DNA from: Chitinophagaceae bacterium IBVUCB1
GTDB lineage: Bacteria > Bacteroidota > Bacteroidia > Chitinophagales > Chitinophagaceae
Length of the DNA stretch: 64,000 bases
Direction: 5' to 3'
Assembly: GCA_002127285.1 (NCBI GenBank)
Contig: NFUW01000002.1
Span: forward strand, 1,585,630-1,649,629
The notes beneath the pieces are model-generated. The model worked only from the letters and a program-made list of their open reading frames with translations, was not told the DNA's origin and did not search any database. This document shows, in pieces, positions 7,230-15,563 of the stretch (position 1 is the stretch's first letter; each line of letters opens with the position of its first letter). The translations under genes and the position numbers were made by a program.

Positions 7230-8234
7230 ATGAGTAAAAAAGCCCTGCTCACGGCGTTGCAATACGTTATATTTCTGGGGCTGGGCATTGCCATCATCTG
7301 GTGGATGTTCAGCAAAATGACGGCAGAGCAAGTGAGCCTGATGGTAGCTTCCATCAAGCAAACACGCCTGCTATACCTGCTACCTATTTTTGTGGTGGGT
7401 TTTCTGTCGCACTACTTCAGGGCGCTGCGCTGGAAGCTGATGCTGGAGCCGATGGATATTCGCCCCGGCACCACCAATACTTTCTTCGCGGTGATGATAG
7501 GTTACATCACCAATCTGGTGCTGCCCCGTGCGGGAGAGGTTGCCAAATGTACCGTACTGGCACGTTACGAAAAAGTACCTGCCGATAAGATGATAGGTAC
7601 TATTGTAGCAGAGCGCGCATTTGACGTTGTATGCCTTGGGCTGATAACCCTGCTTGCTTTCGTGCTGGAAGCCGATGTAATAGGGCAGATGCTGAACGAT
7701 ACGTTTGGCGGTATGGCAGGTAATACTACCTTGCTGCTGTTGTTGTTGATAGCTGCGGTAGGTGGCATAGGCTCGGTAGCGTTTGTATATATCCGATATA
7801 AAGACTCTAAGATAGGCAAGTTTATAGGCGGGCTGCTGCAAGGCGTGATGTCTATACTGCAACTGCGCAAGCGCGGGCAGTTTCTGCTCTACACGGTGCT
7901 GATATGGGGCATGTATTGGTTTTTGGTAGTGTTGGGCTTTTGGGCAATGCCTGCTACAGAGCATCTGGGTTTATCGGTAGCATTGGTAGTGCTGATAGTA
8001 GGCAGCGTGGGCATTATAGCTACGCCGGGGGGCATTGGTGCATACCCTGCATTGGTAGCACAGGCATTGGCGGTATATGGTATAGATGCCAGCACACACG
8101 GGCAGGCTTTTGGCTGGGTATCGTGGACGGTGCAGGTGGCCATTGTCGTTATATTGGGTGGGCTGGCTATCATGCTGCTGCCTGTTGTAAATAAAAAAAG
8201 AGTGGATGGAAAAGATACAGTGGATAGAGCGTAA
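7230..8234 (+). CDS. Lysylphosphatidylglycerol synthase-type transmembrane (flippase-like) protein
   Basis: 334 residues with about 7-8 membrane helices and no soluble transferase domain. Family marks are 'SHYFRALRWKLMLEP', 'GYITNLVLPRAGEVAKCTVLARYE' and 'GTIVAERAFDVV', the pattern of the LPG-synthase TM domain (UPF0104/TIGR00374). Members are thought to move lipids or lipid-linked precursors across the inner membrane. The gene sits between panD and rfaE2 and overlaps rfaE2 by 29 bases, so co-expression is likely; the substrate is unknown. Confidence 0.8.
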   Translation: MSKKALLTALQYVIFLGLGIAIIWWMFSKMTAEQVSLMVASIKQTRLLYLLPIFVVGFLSHYFRALRWKLMLEPMDIRPGTTNTFFAVMIGYITNLVLPRAGEVAKCTVLARYEKVPADKMIGTIVAERAFDVVCLGLITLLAFVLEADVIGQMLNDTFGGMAGNTTLLLLLLIAAVGGIGSVAFVYIRYKDSKIGKFIGGLLQGVMSILQLRKRGQFLLYTVLIWGMYWFLVVLGFWAMPATEHLGLSVALVVLIVGSVGIIATPGGIGAYPALVAQALAVYGIDASTHGQAFGWVSWTVQVAIVVILGGLAIMLLPVVNKKRVDGKDTVDRA

Positions 8235-8700
8235 AATCATTCGGGATAAAGACAACCTGCAACGCCTGATGAACACATGGCGCGCTACGGGTAAGAAAAT
8301 AGTTTTTACCAACGGTTGCTTTGATATACTACACCACGGGCATCTGGATTTGCTGGCACGCGCTGCCGATATGGGCAATGTGCTGGTAGTGGGGCTGAAT
8401 ACAGATGCATCTGTAAAACGACTGAAAGGTAACGACCGCCCTGTAACACATGAAGAAGACAGGCTGTTTCAAATGGCATCGCTGCTGTGTGTAGATGCTG
8501 TCTGCTTGTTTGACGAAGATACCCCAGAAGCATTGATACATACCATCCGCCCCGATGTACTGGTAAAGGGCGGCGATTATACCATAGATACCATCGTTGG
8601 CGCACCCTTTGTAATAGGCAATGGCGGCAGCGTACAGGTAGTGCCTTTTGTGCAAGGTTACTCTACTACAGGGTTGATAGCGAATATTAAGAAATTGTAA
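8206..8700 (+). CDS. rfaE2: D-glycero-beta-D-manno-heptose 1-phosphate adenylyltransferase (RfaE2/HldE C-terminal type)
   Basis: 164 residues of a nucleotidyltransferase. 'FTNGCFDILHHGHLDLLARAA' contains the HxGH motif, followed by 'VVGLNTDASVKRLKG' and 'RPDVLVKGGDY', all typical of the HldE adenylyltransferase half as a stand-alone protein. It makes ADP-heptose for the LPS inner core. The start overlaps the previous gene by 29 bases; an internal Met (residue 25, 8278) is less conserved in position. Confidence 0.88.
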   Translation: MEKIQWIERKIIRDKDNLQRLMNTWRATGKKIVFTNGCFDILHHGHLDLLARAADMGNVLVVGLNTDASVKRLKGNDRPVTHEEDRLFQMASLLCVDAVCLFDEDTPEALIHTIRPDVLVKGGDYTIDTIVGAPFVIGNGGSVQVVPFVQGYSTTGLIANIKKL

Positions 8701-8749
8701 AATCTGCTTTTAGTATCTTCATGCTACAGGCAATGCAGGTAGCAGCTAT

Positions 8750-8757
8750 TACTTTTG
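8750..8757 (+). promoter_or_regulatory. -7 promoter box (TACTTTTG) for ppk1
   Basis: Exact TAnnTTTG match 25 bases before the ppk1 ATG. Confidence 0.45.
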
Positions 8758-8782
8758 CCAGCACAATAAAATTGCCCGTAAG

Positions 8783-10852
8783 ATGAAGAATGTGAAACAG
8801 ACTATAGTCAGGGATATTAGCTGGTTGTCGTTCAATGCAAGGGTATTGCAAGAGGCAAAAGATACATCCAACCATATATATGATCGCCTTCGTTTTCTCG
8901 GCATTTTTTCCAACAACCTCGATGAGTTTTTTCGTGTACGTGTAGCCACGCTCAACCGTATGCTGCGCATAGGCAAGGCAGCCCGCATACATTTGGAAAC
9001 CAACCCCGATAAGATACTATCGCAGATACAGCAAACAGTCATCAGCCAGCAGGCAGCGTTTGATGCCATTTATGCCGATGTGATAAAGGAACTGGAGAAG
9101 AAGAGCATCTTTATCAAAAACGAAAGGCAACTAAGCAAGGCGCAGAAAGAATTTATCAGCACTTATTTTGATGAGCAGGTGCGCACGCAGATAGTGCCGC
9201 TGATGATAGAGAGCATACCGCATATACCCCTGCTGCGCGATAAGTCTATCTATCTGGCATGTGTGCTGGGCGATGTAAAGAACCCCATGCTGCAACGCTA
9301 CGCGCTGATAGAGATACCGTCAAAAGTATTGCCCCGCTTTGTGATACTGCCTTCAGAGGGCAAGAACAAAGACATTATTCTGTTGGAAGATATTATCCGT
9401 TTCAATCTGCCCAATCTGTTTGCGCCATTCGGGTTCAACAGGTTTTTAGGTTACATCATTAAAGTAACGCGCGATGCGGAACTGGAGATGGATAATGATG
9501 TAAACACCAACCTGATAGACGAGCTGGAAAAAGGATTGAAGAACAGGAAGAAAGGACGCGCCACACGTTTCGTATTCGACAGGCATATAGATGCTAACCT
9601 GCTGGACTATCTGATAAAAAGACTGAACCTATCTAAGAAAGATAACCTGATACCGGGGGGGCGTATTCATAATTTCAAAGACTTTATGAATTTTCCTGCA
9701 CAGGTGTTTACAGACCTGAAGCAGCGCGCCAAGCCCTTTGTACACCCGTTGCTGAAGCAGCCCTGCCGTATAATGGAAGTGATAGACAAGCGCGATGTGA
9801 TGCTGCATTTTCCATATCACTCGTTCGACTCGATAATAGACCTGCTGCGTGAAGCTGCGATTGACCCTTTTGTGCAGAGCATTAAGATAACCGCATACAG
9901 GCTGGCAAAAGATTCTAAAGTAATAAACGCATTGCTGAATGCCGTGCGCAATGGCAAATCGGTAACAGTGATGATAGAGTTGAGGGCAAGGTTTGACGAA
10001 GAAGCCAACCTGCAATGGAAAAAACGACTGGAAGAAGAGGGGGTAAAAGTAGTGCTGGGGCTACCCAATATGAAAGTGCATGGTAAGCTCTGCATCATCA
10101 AAAAGAGGGAGTTTAATAAAACAAAGCAATACGGCTTTATATCTACAGGCAACTTCAACGAGGGTACTGCCAAGTATTACGGCGACCATTGTGTACTTAC
10201 GACTAACAGGGGCATATTGGCAGACATCAACCGCATCTTCACCTTTCTGGAGTCTGCACAACCCAAGCTGGAAAGCCTGAAAACATGTGCTACACTACCC
10301 GTAGCACCTACTAATATGCGCAAGTTTTTTGGCGATATGATAGCCAAAGAAATAAAAGCTGCTAAGAAAGGCAAACCCGCATCCATCATCATCAAATCGA
10401 ATAGTTTGGTAGATCAGGTACTCATCAGCAAGCTGTACGATGCTGCTAAAGCGGGTGTAGATGTGAAGCTGATAATACGAGGCAGTTGCTGCGCTTATAC
10501 CGAAAACAAGGCATTTAAACAGCCTGTAAAGGCATTGAGTATTATAGATGAATACCTTGAGCATGCACGGGTATTTGTGTTTCATAATGAGGGTGCGCCC
10601 AAAGTATATATATCATCTGCCGACTGGATGGTGCGCAATCTGGACCACCGTATAGAGGCAGCCTGCCCCGTGTACGACGCTGATATTCAGAAAGAATTGA
10701 TAGATATTCTGAACATACAGCTTGCAGAAAATGTGAAAGGGCGTATATTGGATAACGAACAGCGCAATATCTACATACAGCGAAAAAAAGGTGAGCCTGC
10801 AGTTCGCTCTCAAGTAGCTATTTACGGATATTTGCGCAACAAACGTTATTAA
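8783..10852 (+). CDS. ppk1: Polyphosphate kinase 1
   Basis: 689 residues, full-length PPK1. The N-terminal 'RDISWLSFNARVLQEA' and 'FSNNLDEFFRVRVATL' motifs, the head and the two PLD-like catalytic domains are all present. The phospho-accepting His433 is in 'MKVHGKLCII', and 'STGNFNEGTAKYYGD' and 'DHRIEAACPV' are catalytic-domain motifs. It polymerises ATP gamma-phosphate into polyphosphate reversibly. The next gene, 6 bases downstream, is an exopolyphosphatase-type enzyme, so synthesis and breakdown are probably co-transcribed. Confidence 0.95.
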   Translation: MKNVKQTIVRDISWLSFNARVLQEAKDTSNHIYDRLRFLGIFSNNLDEFFRVRVATLNRMLRIGKAARIHLETNPDKILSQIQQTVISQQAAFDAIYADVIKELEKKSIFIKNERQLSKAQKEFISTYFDEQVRTQIVPLMIESIPHIPLLRDKSIYLACVLGDVKNPMLQRYALIEIPSKVLPRFVILPSEGKNKDIILLEDIIRFNLPNLFAPFGFNRFLGYIIKVTRDAELEMDNDVNTNLIDELEKGLKNRKKGRATRFVFDRHIDANLLDYLIKRLNLSKKDNLIPGGRIHNFKDFMNFPAQVFTDLKQRAKPFVHPLLKQPCRIMEVIDKRDVMLHFPYHSFDSIIDLLREAAIDPFVQSIKITAYRLAKDSKVINALLNAVRNGKSVTVMIELRARFDEEANLQWKKRLEEEGVKVVLGLPNMKVHGKLCIIKKREFNKTKQYGFISTGNFNEGTAKYYGDHCVLTTNRGILADINRIFTFLESAQPKLESLKTCATLPVAPTNMRKFFGDMIAKEIKAAKKGKPASIIIKSNSLVDQVLISKLYDAAKAGVDVKLIIRGSCCAYTENKAFKQPVKALSIIDEYLEHARVFVFHNEGAPKVYISSADWMVRNLDHRIEAACPVYDADIQKELIDILNIQLAENVKGRILDNEQRNIYIQRKKGEPAVRSQVAIYGYLRNKRY

Positions 10853-10858
10853 AGCACA

Positions 10859-11743
10859 TTGGTATTAGCCGCAATAGATATAGGCTCTAACGCCGCCCGC
10901 TTGCTTATTACTGAGGCATCGGTATATAAAGATGGTACGGTTGACTTTACGAAGCTGAACCTGCTGCGCATACCCCTGCGCTTGGGTTTCGATGTGTTTG
11001 CCAACGGTTTCATCAGCGAGGAAAAGAAACGCAAGATGATAGATACCATCAAAGCCTACAAGCTGCTGATGGATATATACAAGGTAGAGGCATTGAAAGC
11101 CTGCGCCACATCTGCCATGCGCGATGCATCCAACGGGGCGCAGGTATTGGCAGATATTAAAAGGGAAACAGGCATAGACGTAAGCATCATCAGTGGGCAA
11201 GACGAGGCCAACATCATATACGAAACACATATAGCCGAAAAGCTGAACACCGAAAAATCTTACATGTATGTAGATGTGGGTGGTGGTAGTACAGAGGTAA
11301 CGCTATTTGCAGATAACCACATCGTGTTCAAAGAATCATTCAACATAGGTACAATACGATTGCTGAATGGCAGTGTGAGCGATGAGCAATGGGAGCATAT
11401 GAAGTGGTATATCAAAAACCACACTAAAGATTATCAGCCGGTAGAGGCCATTGGTAGTGGTGGCAACATCAACAAGATATTCTCTATCTCCAAACGCAAG
11501 GAAGGCAAACCACTGCCGCTCGATTTGCTGAAAGATTACTACAAAGAGCTAAGCCTGAACAGTGTAGAAGAACGCCAGCACCTGTATAACCTGCGCAGCG
11601 ACCGTGCAGATGTAATAGTACCCGCCTTGCAGATATACATAGCCGTAATGCGCTGGGCAAACGCAGACGAAATATATGTACCCAAAATAGGCCTTGCCGA
11701 TGGCTTGGTAAAGATGCTGTATAAAGAAATGAATACGAAGTAG
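10859..11743 (+). CDS. ppx: Exopolyphosphatase / guanosine pentaphosphatase family protein
   Basis: 294 residues from a TTG start; an in-frame stop 9 bases upstream leaves no alternative ATG near the conserved N-terminus. ASKHA-fold motifs are 'AAIDIGSNAARLLI', 'VDVGGGSTEVTLF' and 'AIGSGGNINKIF'. It is the short form, lacking the C-terminal HD-like domain of E. coli Ppx. It hydrolyses polyphosphate ends or pppGpp; the ppk1 neighbour favours polyphosphate. Confidence 0.88.
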   Translation: MVLAAIDIGSNAARLLITEASVYKDGTVDFTKLNLLRIPLRLGFDVFANGFISEEKKRKMIDTIKAYKLLMDIYKVEALKACATSAMRDASNGAQVLADIKRETGIDVSIISGQDEANIIYETHIAEKLNTEKSYMYVDVGGGSTEVTLFADNHIVFKESFNIGTIRLLNGSVSDEQWEHMKWYIKNHTKDYQPVEAIGSGGNINKIFSISKRKEGKPLPLDLLKDYYKELSLNSVEERQHLYNLRSDRADVIVPALQIYIAVMRWANADEIYVPKIGLADGLVKMLYKEMNTK

Positions 11744-11750
11744 CAACGGC

Positions 11751-11888
11751 CTACCTGTTATCAAAATGATCTTTTCGGTATATCATTTCATTGGCTTGTA
11801 GTATTTCGTTACTCGACATGCGCCTTTTTTTGCGCTTGAAGATTACGACGAATGCCAGTAGGTACAGGCATATAGGGAGACCGTCCAT
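11751..11888 (-). CDS. Possible 45-residue single-helix membrane protein
   Basis: The minus-strand ATG at 11888 opens a 45-codon frame ending at 11751. The product has a hydrophobic stretch (PICLYLLAFVVIF) followed at once by a positive cluster (KRKKRR) and a polar tail with 'SSNEILQANEMIY'. That is the usual order for a small N-out/C-in bitopic protein. It is convergent with ppx. No homologue is recognised and the frame could be chance. Confidence 0.35.
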   Translation of the reverse strand: MDGLPICLYLLAFVVIFKRKKRRMSSNEILQANEMIYRKDHFDNR

Positions 11889-12052
11889 ATTATGTAGTTT
11901 TATAGGGTGAGCAAACAGGGGCAATCTATCTACTGTATAGATATAGACGGGTTGAAACTGTTATTTGGTTAGCTTTTTGTAGAACTCTTAATTTTTTAAT
12001 AAGATTATGACCTATTATGGCATTTTATTTGCTTAAATAGCCACAAGAACAA

Positions 12053-12060
12053 TATTTTTG
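12053..12060 (+). promoter_or_regulatory. -7 promoter box (TATTTTTG) for the 12081 lipoprotein
   Basis: Exact TAnnTTTG match 20 bases before the ATG, with TTTG at 12028-12031 (21-base spacer) as a possible -33 element. Confidence 0.5.
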
Positions 12061-12080
12061 CAACATTAAAACCATAAAGA

Positions 12081-12536
12081 ATGAAAAAGCAATCATTATT
12101 ATTATTGGCCGGTGGTATGCTGGCATTGGCATCTTGCCAAAACGAAGCAGCAGCACCCGCTGCAGGTCCGTCTGAAGCGCAGATAGATTCTATGGTTAAT
12201 GCAAGGGTAGAAGAAGCGCGTATGGAACTGATGGCATCAAACGACTCTCTGATAAATGCATTGGCACAATGGAAAGCAGACTCAATGATTGCCGCTATGA
12301 AAGGCAGCAAGCCCGCAGCACCAAAACCGGTTGTTAAGAAAACGGTAGCACCGAGCGGTAAAAGTACTGCTGGTAATACAGGTACAGCAACTACAACAAC
12401 TTCTACTAATTCTAAAGATGACCGTTTTAACGGTGGTAACACCAGCGGTAAAAATAAAGAAGCGAGATTTAGTGAAGATGCTGCTAAGCAAGAGCAACAA
12501 AAAGCTGCTGATAAAAAAGGCGAGCGATTTAAATAA
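12081..12536 (+). CDS. Low-complexity lipoprotein with RF repeats
   Basis: 151 residues with a lipoprotein signal peptide ending LASC (Cys19). Then comes an Ala-rich helical part (19-75), a Thr/Ser/Lys-rich linker and a charged tail. The tail has three similar short motifs: KDDRFN, KEARFS and KGERFK. No catalytic domain is visible. The amphipathic helix and basic linker suggest an envelope-attached structural protein, but no function is claimed. It ends at a strong terminator. Confidence 0.65.
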   Translation: MKKQSLLLLAGGMLALASCQNEAAAPAAGPSEAQIDSMVNARVEEARMELMASNDSLINALAQWKADSMIAAMKGSKPAAPKPVVKKTVAPSGKSTAGNTGTATTTTSTNSKDDRFNGGNTSGKNKEARFSEDAAKQEQQKAADKKGERFK

Positions 12537-12562
12537 ATCAATCGTTTTCGGACGACATTCAG

Positions 12563-12599
12563 AATTAATGCGTGCCATCTCTGCACGCATTAATTTTTT
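12563..12599 (+). terminator. Rho-independent terminator after the 12081 lipoprotein
   Basis: AATTAATGCGTGC (12563-12575), loop CATCTCT, GCACGCATTAATT (12583-12595), followed by T's. A perfect 13-bp stem 26 bases after the stop. Confidence 0.8.
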
Positions 12600-12692
12600 A
12601 TTCAAGAGAAACTGGCATATAAGCTTTACTGTTTTGCATAATCATTGTTATATAAATACAACTGTATAGTACATTCAATAATGAGTACAAAT

Positions 12693-12726
12693 AAAAAAAG
12701 CTCTTGCATTTGCAAGAGCTTTTTTA
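12693..12726. terminator. Bidirectional terminator
   Basis: GCTCTTGCA (12700-12708), a TT turn, TGCAAGAGC (12711-12719), with A's before and T's after. It serves the minus-strand EGF lipoprotein (stop at 12746) and could also stop plus-strand read-through. Confidence 0.75.
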
Positions 12727-12745
12727 TAATATCAGTTAATAATGC

Positions 12746-13267
12746 TTAGTTCCAAGTACCGCTGTAAGATATAGCAGTTCCGGCAGGGTTTTTAAGCGTG
12801 TATGTCCAAGTGATTTTTTTATCAGTAGCGTTATAGCTGCCTGTGCCTTCTACAGTATAATCATCATTATCAGGCTCCTGTACGGGTATAGTTATCGTAT
12901 TGCCAGATACAGTAGCTTTCACTTCATTTGTAAAATATGAGTCAGAAAACTTGCTTATTTTAATATCAACAATTGAAGTACCAGCAGTAACGATGGGGCT
13001 GTAAGCAGGTATTGAAGTGCCGGTAGCTACTACTTTATCGCTCGCAGTCCATGTTTTAATAAATTTTGCCCTTACAGCAGTTTCGCAGTTAGTACCTTCG
13101 TATCCGGTAGTGCAGGTACATGTACCATCAACACAAGTACCACCGTTTTGGCATACTACGTCTTTACACTCGTCTTTGTTACAAGATGTGTAGGTGATGG
13201 CACTGAAAGCACCGATTGTCAGAAGCGTTGACAGTGCAACGTAGCGGATTGATTTCATAGAAAACAT
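12746..13267 (-). CDS. EGF-like-domain lipoprotein
   Basis: 173 residues. The signal peptide ends at TSC, giving a predicted lipid-modified Cys; the start could be either Met1 or Met4. Next follows one EGF-like module with six cysteines (DECKDVVCQNGGTCVDG, CTCTTGYEGTNCE). A ~100-residue beta-rich domain with 'GTGSYNATDKKITWTYTL' completes it, resembling small calycin/lipocalin-like sandwiches in Bacteroidota lipoproteins. It is probably exposed on the outer membrane; ligand unknown. It has a well-formed promoter at 13308-13338. Confidence 0.75.
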   Translation of the reverse strand: MFSMKSIRYVALSTLLTIGAFSAITYTSCNKDECKDVVCQNGGTCVDGTCTCTTGYEGTNCETAVRAKFIKTWTASDKVVATGTSIPAYSPIVTAGTSIVDIKISKFSDSYFTNEVKATVSGNTITIPVQEPDNDDYTVEGTGSYNATDKKITWTYTLKNPAGTAISYSGTWN

Positions 13268-13307
13268 AATCAGAAAAGTTTTTAATGTTAACAGACAAAT
13301 TTAGTGC

Positions 13308-13338
13308 CAAAAATACAGCCACAATATGGTTTGTCAAA
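13308..13338 (-). promoter_or_regulatory. Promoter with -33 TTTG and -7 TATTTTTG for the EGF-like lipoprotein
   Basis: On the minus strand, TTTG (13335-13338) is followed after exactly 19 bases by TATTTTTG (13308-13315), the canonical Bacteroidota spacing. A second -7-like TAAATTTG lies at 13296-13303. Confidence 0.65.
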
Positions 13339-13468
13339 ACTTAATGCTATGAATTTATCGTCAATTGCCCAGTATTGTCCGATTTGTAGTATTTATTCTA
13401 TATTAAACAAACGCCGAATTGCAGATAATTAGATATAAGCCCTTGTGCAACGGGTAGGCAATTAATAG

Positions 13469-13476
13469 TATTTTTG
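13469..13476 (+). promoter_or_regulatory. -7 promoter box (TATTTTTG) abutting the TPR gene
   Basis: Exact TAnnTTTG match ending 6 bases before the ATG at 13483; predicts a leaderless transcript. Confidence 0.45.
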
Positions 13477-13482
13477 CCATAT

Positions 13483-14973
13483 ATGGTTATTAGGTACTTG
13501 TTGATTATTATATACCTGTTCATGCTATCGCCATCTTATGCAGCAGACTATCATTATACCTACAGTCCGTTGTGCCAAAAAGCGTATAACCATTATATGT
13601 CTCTGCAGTTTGCAGAGGGCAATAGTGCAATAAAAGCTGAAATGAAGGCAGACCCCGGCAACCTAATGGCTGTGTATATTTCAAATTATGCCGACTGTAT
13701 GCTTTTGTTGTTTAATGGCGATGAGCAGGATTACGATAAGCTGTATTATCATCTGGAACAGCGGGCAAGGATGATGGATAAGTGCAGGGATGGCACACCT
13801 TGGTACAGGCTGTGCAAGGCAGGCTTATATATGCAATGGGCCTTTATTCATATACGCATGGGTGAAAACTTTAAAGCAGCAGCTAATTTTAGAAAATCGT
13901 ACCTTTTGTTGAAAGAAAATAAAAAAAGATACCCTGCATTTGCGTACAACGACATTTTTTTCGGGCTGGAAGAAGCTGTGGTGGGTACCGTACCCGATGA
14001 TTACAGGTGGATAGCATCTGTATTCGGCCTGAAAGGCGATGTAAAAAAAGGGATAGCTAAAATCAACCAATTTGTAGCTACACATACATTTACAGACCCG
14101 CTATACTATGATGCACTTATATACCAGACGTACCTGAAATTTTATCTGGTATCTCAGCAAGAGCAGGTGTGGCAGTTTGTAAACAGCAGTTCATTTCCTG
14201 CAAAAGACAACCTGTTGTTCTCTTTCATCAAAACCAATATTGCCATCAATTATCGCCGTGCAGATGTAGCATCAGGTACCATTACCCAAATGCGTGCTAT
14301 GCCGGGCTATAGATATATTCCTGCTTTTGAATACGAAGCAGGTAGTGCGTTGTACTACAAATTGGATGCAGCTGCTATTACCCAACTTCAGTATTTTGTA
14401 AAAAACTATAAGGGCAGGCTGTTTGTAAAAGATGCGTTGTATAAAATAGCGCAATTGTACTACCTGAAGGGCAATATGGCAGCAGCCCGACAATACCTTG
14501 CTATGATACCTGATGCAGGTAATACACAGGTAGATGCCGATAAGCGTGCAAAAAGATTTGCGGAAACAGGGCAATGGCCTGTACAAGCACTGCTGAAAGC
14601 AACCATACTGATAGACGGCGGGTATTATAACGAAGCGCAGGAAATGCTATTGCAAAGCACGGAGGGCAGTTTTGCCACACAACCCGAAAAAGCGGAGTAT
14701 AACCTGCGCCTTGGCAGGGTATATGACGAAAAAGGTATGGATGACAAGGCGCTTGCATTATACAGCAGGTGTATAGCAATTGGCAAAGATGCTAAAGAGT
14801 ATTTTGCTGCAAGGGCTGCTTTACAGTCTGGCTTCATTTATGAAAAGAGGGGGCAAGCACAGCAGGCGATAGCGGCCTATACCCAATGCCTCAGTATGCC
14901 TGTGCAGGACTACCGCAATGCACTGCGTCAGCAGGCGAAAGCAGGTATCAACCGCCTTGGGGGCAGCTATTAA
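13483..14973 (+). CDS. Secreted TPR-repeat protein
   Basis: 496 residues from the ATG at 13483. A TTG at 13474 lies inside the -7 box and is unlikely. A signal peptide (MVIRYLLIIIYLFMLSPSYA) is followed by a long all-helical region with TPR-like pairs, clearest from about residue 300 on (VKDALYKIAQLYYLKGNMAAARQYL; YNLRLGRVYDEKGMDDKALALYSRC; ALQSGFIYEKRGQAQQAIAAYTQCL). It probably acts as a periplasmic or surface scaffold. Partners are not indicated; a hairpin terminator follows. Confidence 0.75.
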   Translation: MVIRYLLIIIYLFMLSPSYAADYHYTYSPLCQKAYNHYMSLQFAEGNSAIKAEMKADPGNLMAVYISNYADCMLLLFNGDEQDYDKLYYHLEQRARMMDKCRDGTPWYRLCKAGLYMQWAFIHIRMGENFKAAANFRKSYLLLKENKKRYPAFAYNDIFFGLEEAVVGTVPDDYRWIASVFGLKGDVKKGIAKINQFVATHTFTDPLYYDALIYQTYLKFYLVSQQEQVWQFVNSSSFPAKDNLLFSFIKTNIAINYRRADVASGTITQMRAMPGYRYIPAFEYEAGSALYYKLDAAAITQLQYFVKNYKGRLFVKDALYKIAQLYYLKGNMAAARQYLAMIPDAGNTQVDADKRAKRFAETGQWPVQALLKATILIDGGYYNEAQEMLLQSTEGSFATQPEKAEYNLRLGRVYDEKGMDDKALALYSRCIAIGKDAKEYFAARAALQSGFIYEKRGQAQQAIAAYTQCLSMPVQDYRNALRQQAKAGINRLGGSY

Positions 14974-15563
14974 AGGGCAAAACTTACCATTTGCTGCTTC
15001 AGTTTGGGTTTTTCCCGTTTCATCTATTCTGATTTAATATGTTGCTGACTGCAGCATATTTTTAAATTGAGGTAAAAACTAAATACGATACAGTTTCGTA
15101 GATTAGGTTTAAGCGTTTTTTTGATGAGTTGATAGATTTTAACCTGTGGTTAATATATGCTCTTTATGTTGAAAAACACATAAAAATATAATTAAAAAAA
15201 CTGAATGGCTGATGGTTTTTTGCGATATAATCTTTATCTTACGAACACTTGTTTGTTAAATAATTGACAAATCAGTCAAAAGAACGTTAAATATTGAATA
15301 ACAAAAAGGTTTACGCGCTTATATGAAATATGTAACAAAATCAATCCTTGATATATACCATGCACTCATGGTTATTATCGATGGATTACTAATTAAAACG
15401 GCGGCGTTACCGCCTCCTATACTGCTTGTAGCAAGGGTTTCAGACAGTCGGCAAGATAAACACCGGGCTATTATGAAACAATAAGACGGGAGCTGTTATA
15501 ATATACTAAAACAAGAAACAACTATAACAATTTTTATACAGAAACAATAAAACAGCAGCATAA
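14974..15563. other. 590-bp AT-rich leader region before the giant T9SS gene
   Basis: Contains a terminator-like hairpin (15039-15063) for the TPR gene and a long AT-rich stretch. From about 15,390 a structured-looking leader follows: GGCGG/CCGCC hairpin at 15400-15414 and a small TGCT-TGT-AGCA hairpin near 15,430. A 53-codon frame at 15323-15484 is probably chance. No TAnnTTTG box is seen, so the promoter of the giant gene is unclear. Confidence 0.4.
15039..15063 (+). terminator. Probable terminator after the TPR gene
   Basis: ATGTTGC (15039-15045), loop TGACT, GCAGCAT (15051-15057) with one G-T pair, followed by a T run. Confidence 0.5.

Larger units (their letters stand above)
11744..12080. 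other. Intergenic stretch with one possible small membrane ORF
   Basis: 337 bases between ppx and the lipoprotein gene. It holds the possible minus-strand ORF at 11751-11888, no clear terminator for ppx, and the -7 box of the next gene at its right end. Otherwise AT-rich and featureless. Confidence 0.4.

Noticed and set aside
15323-15484. 53-codon frame in the leader of the giant gene
   Set aside because: Pro/Leu-rich middle falls on a hairpin; no signal, domain or convincing start region.
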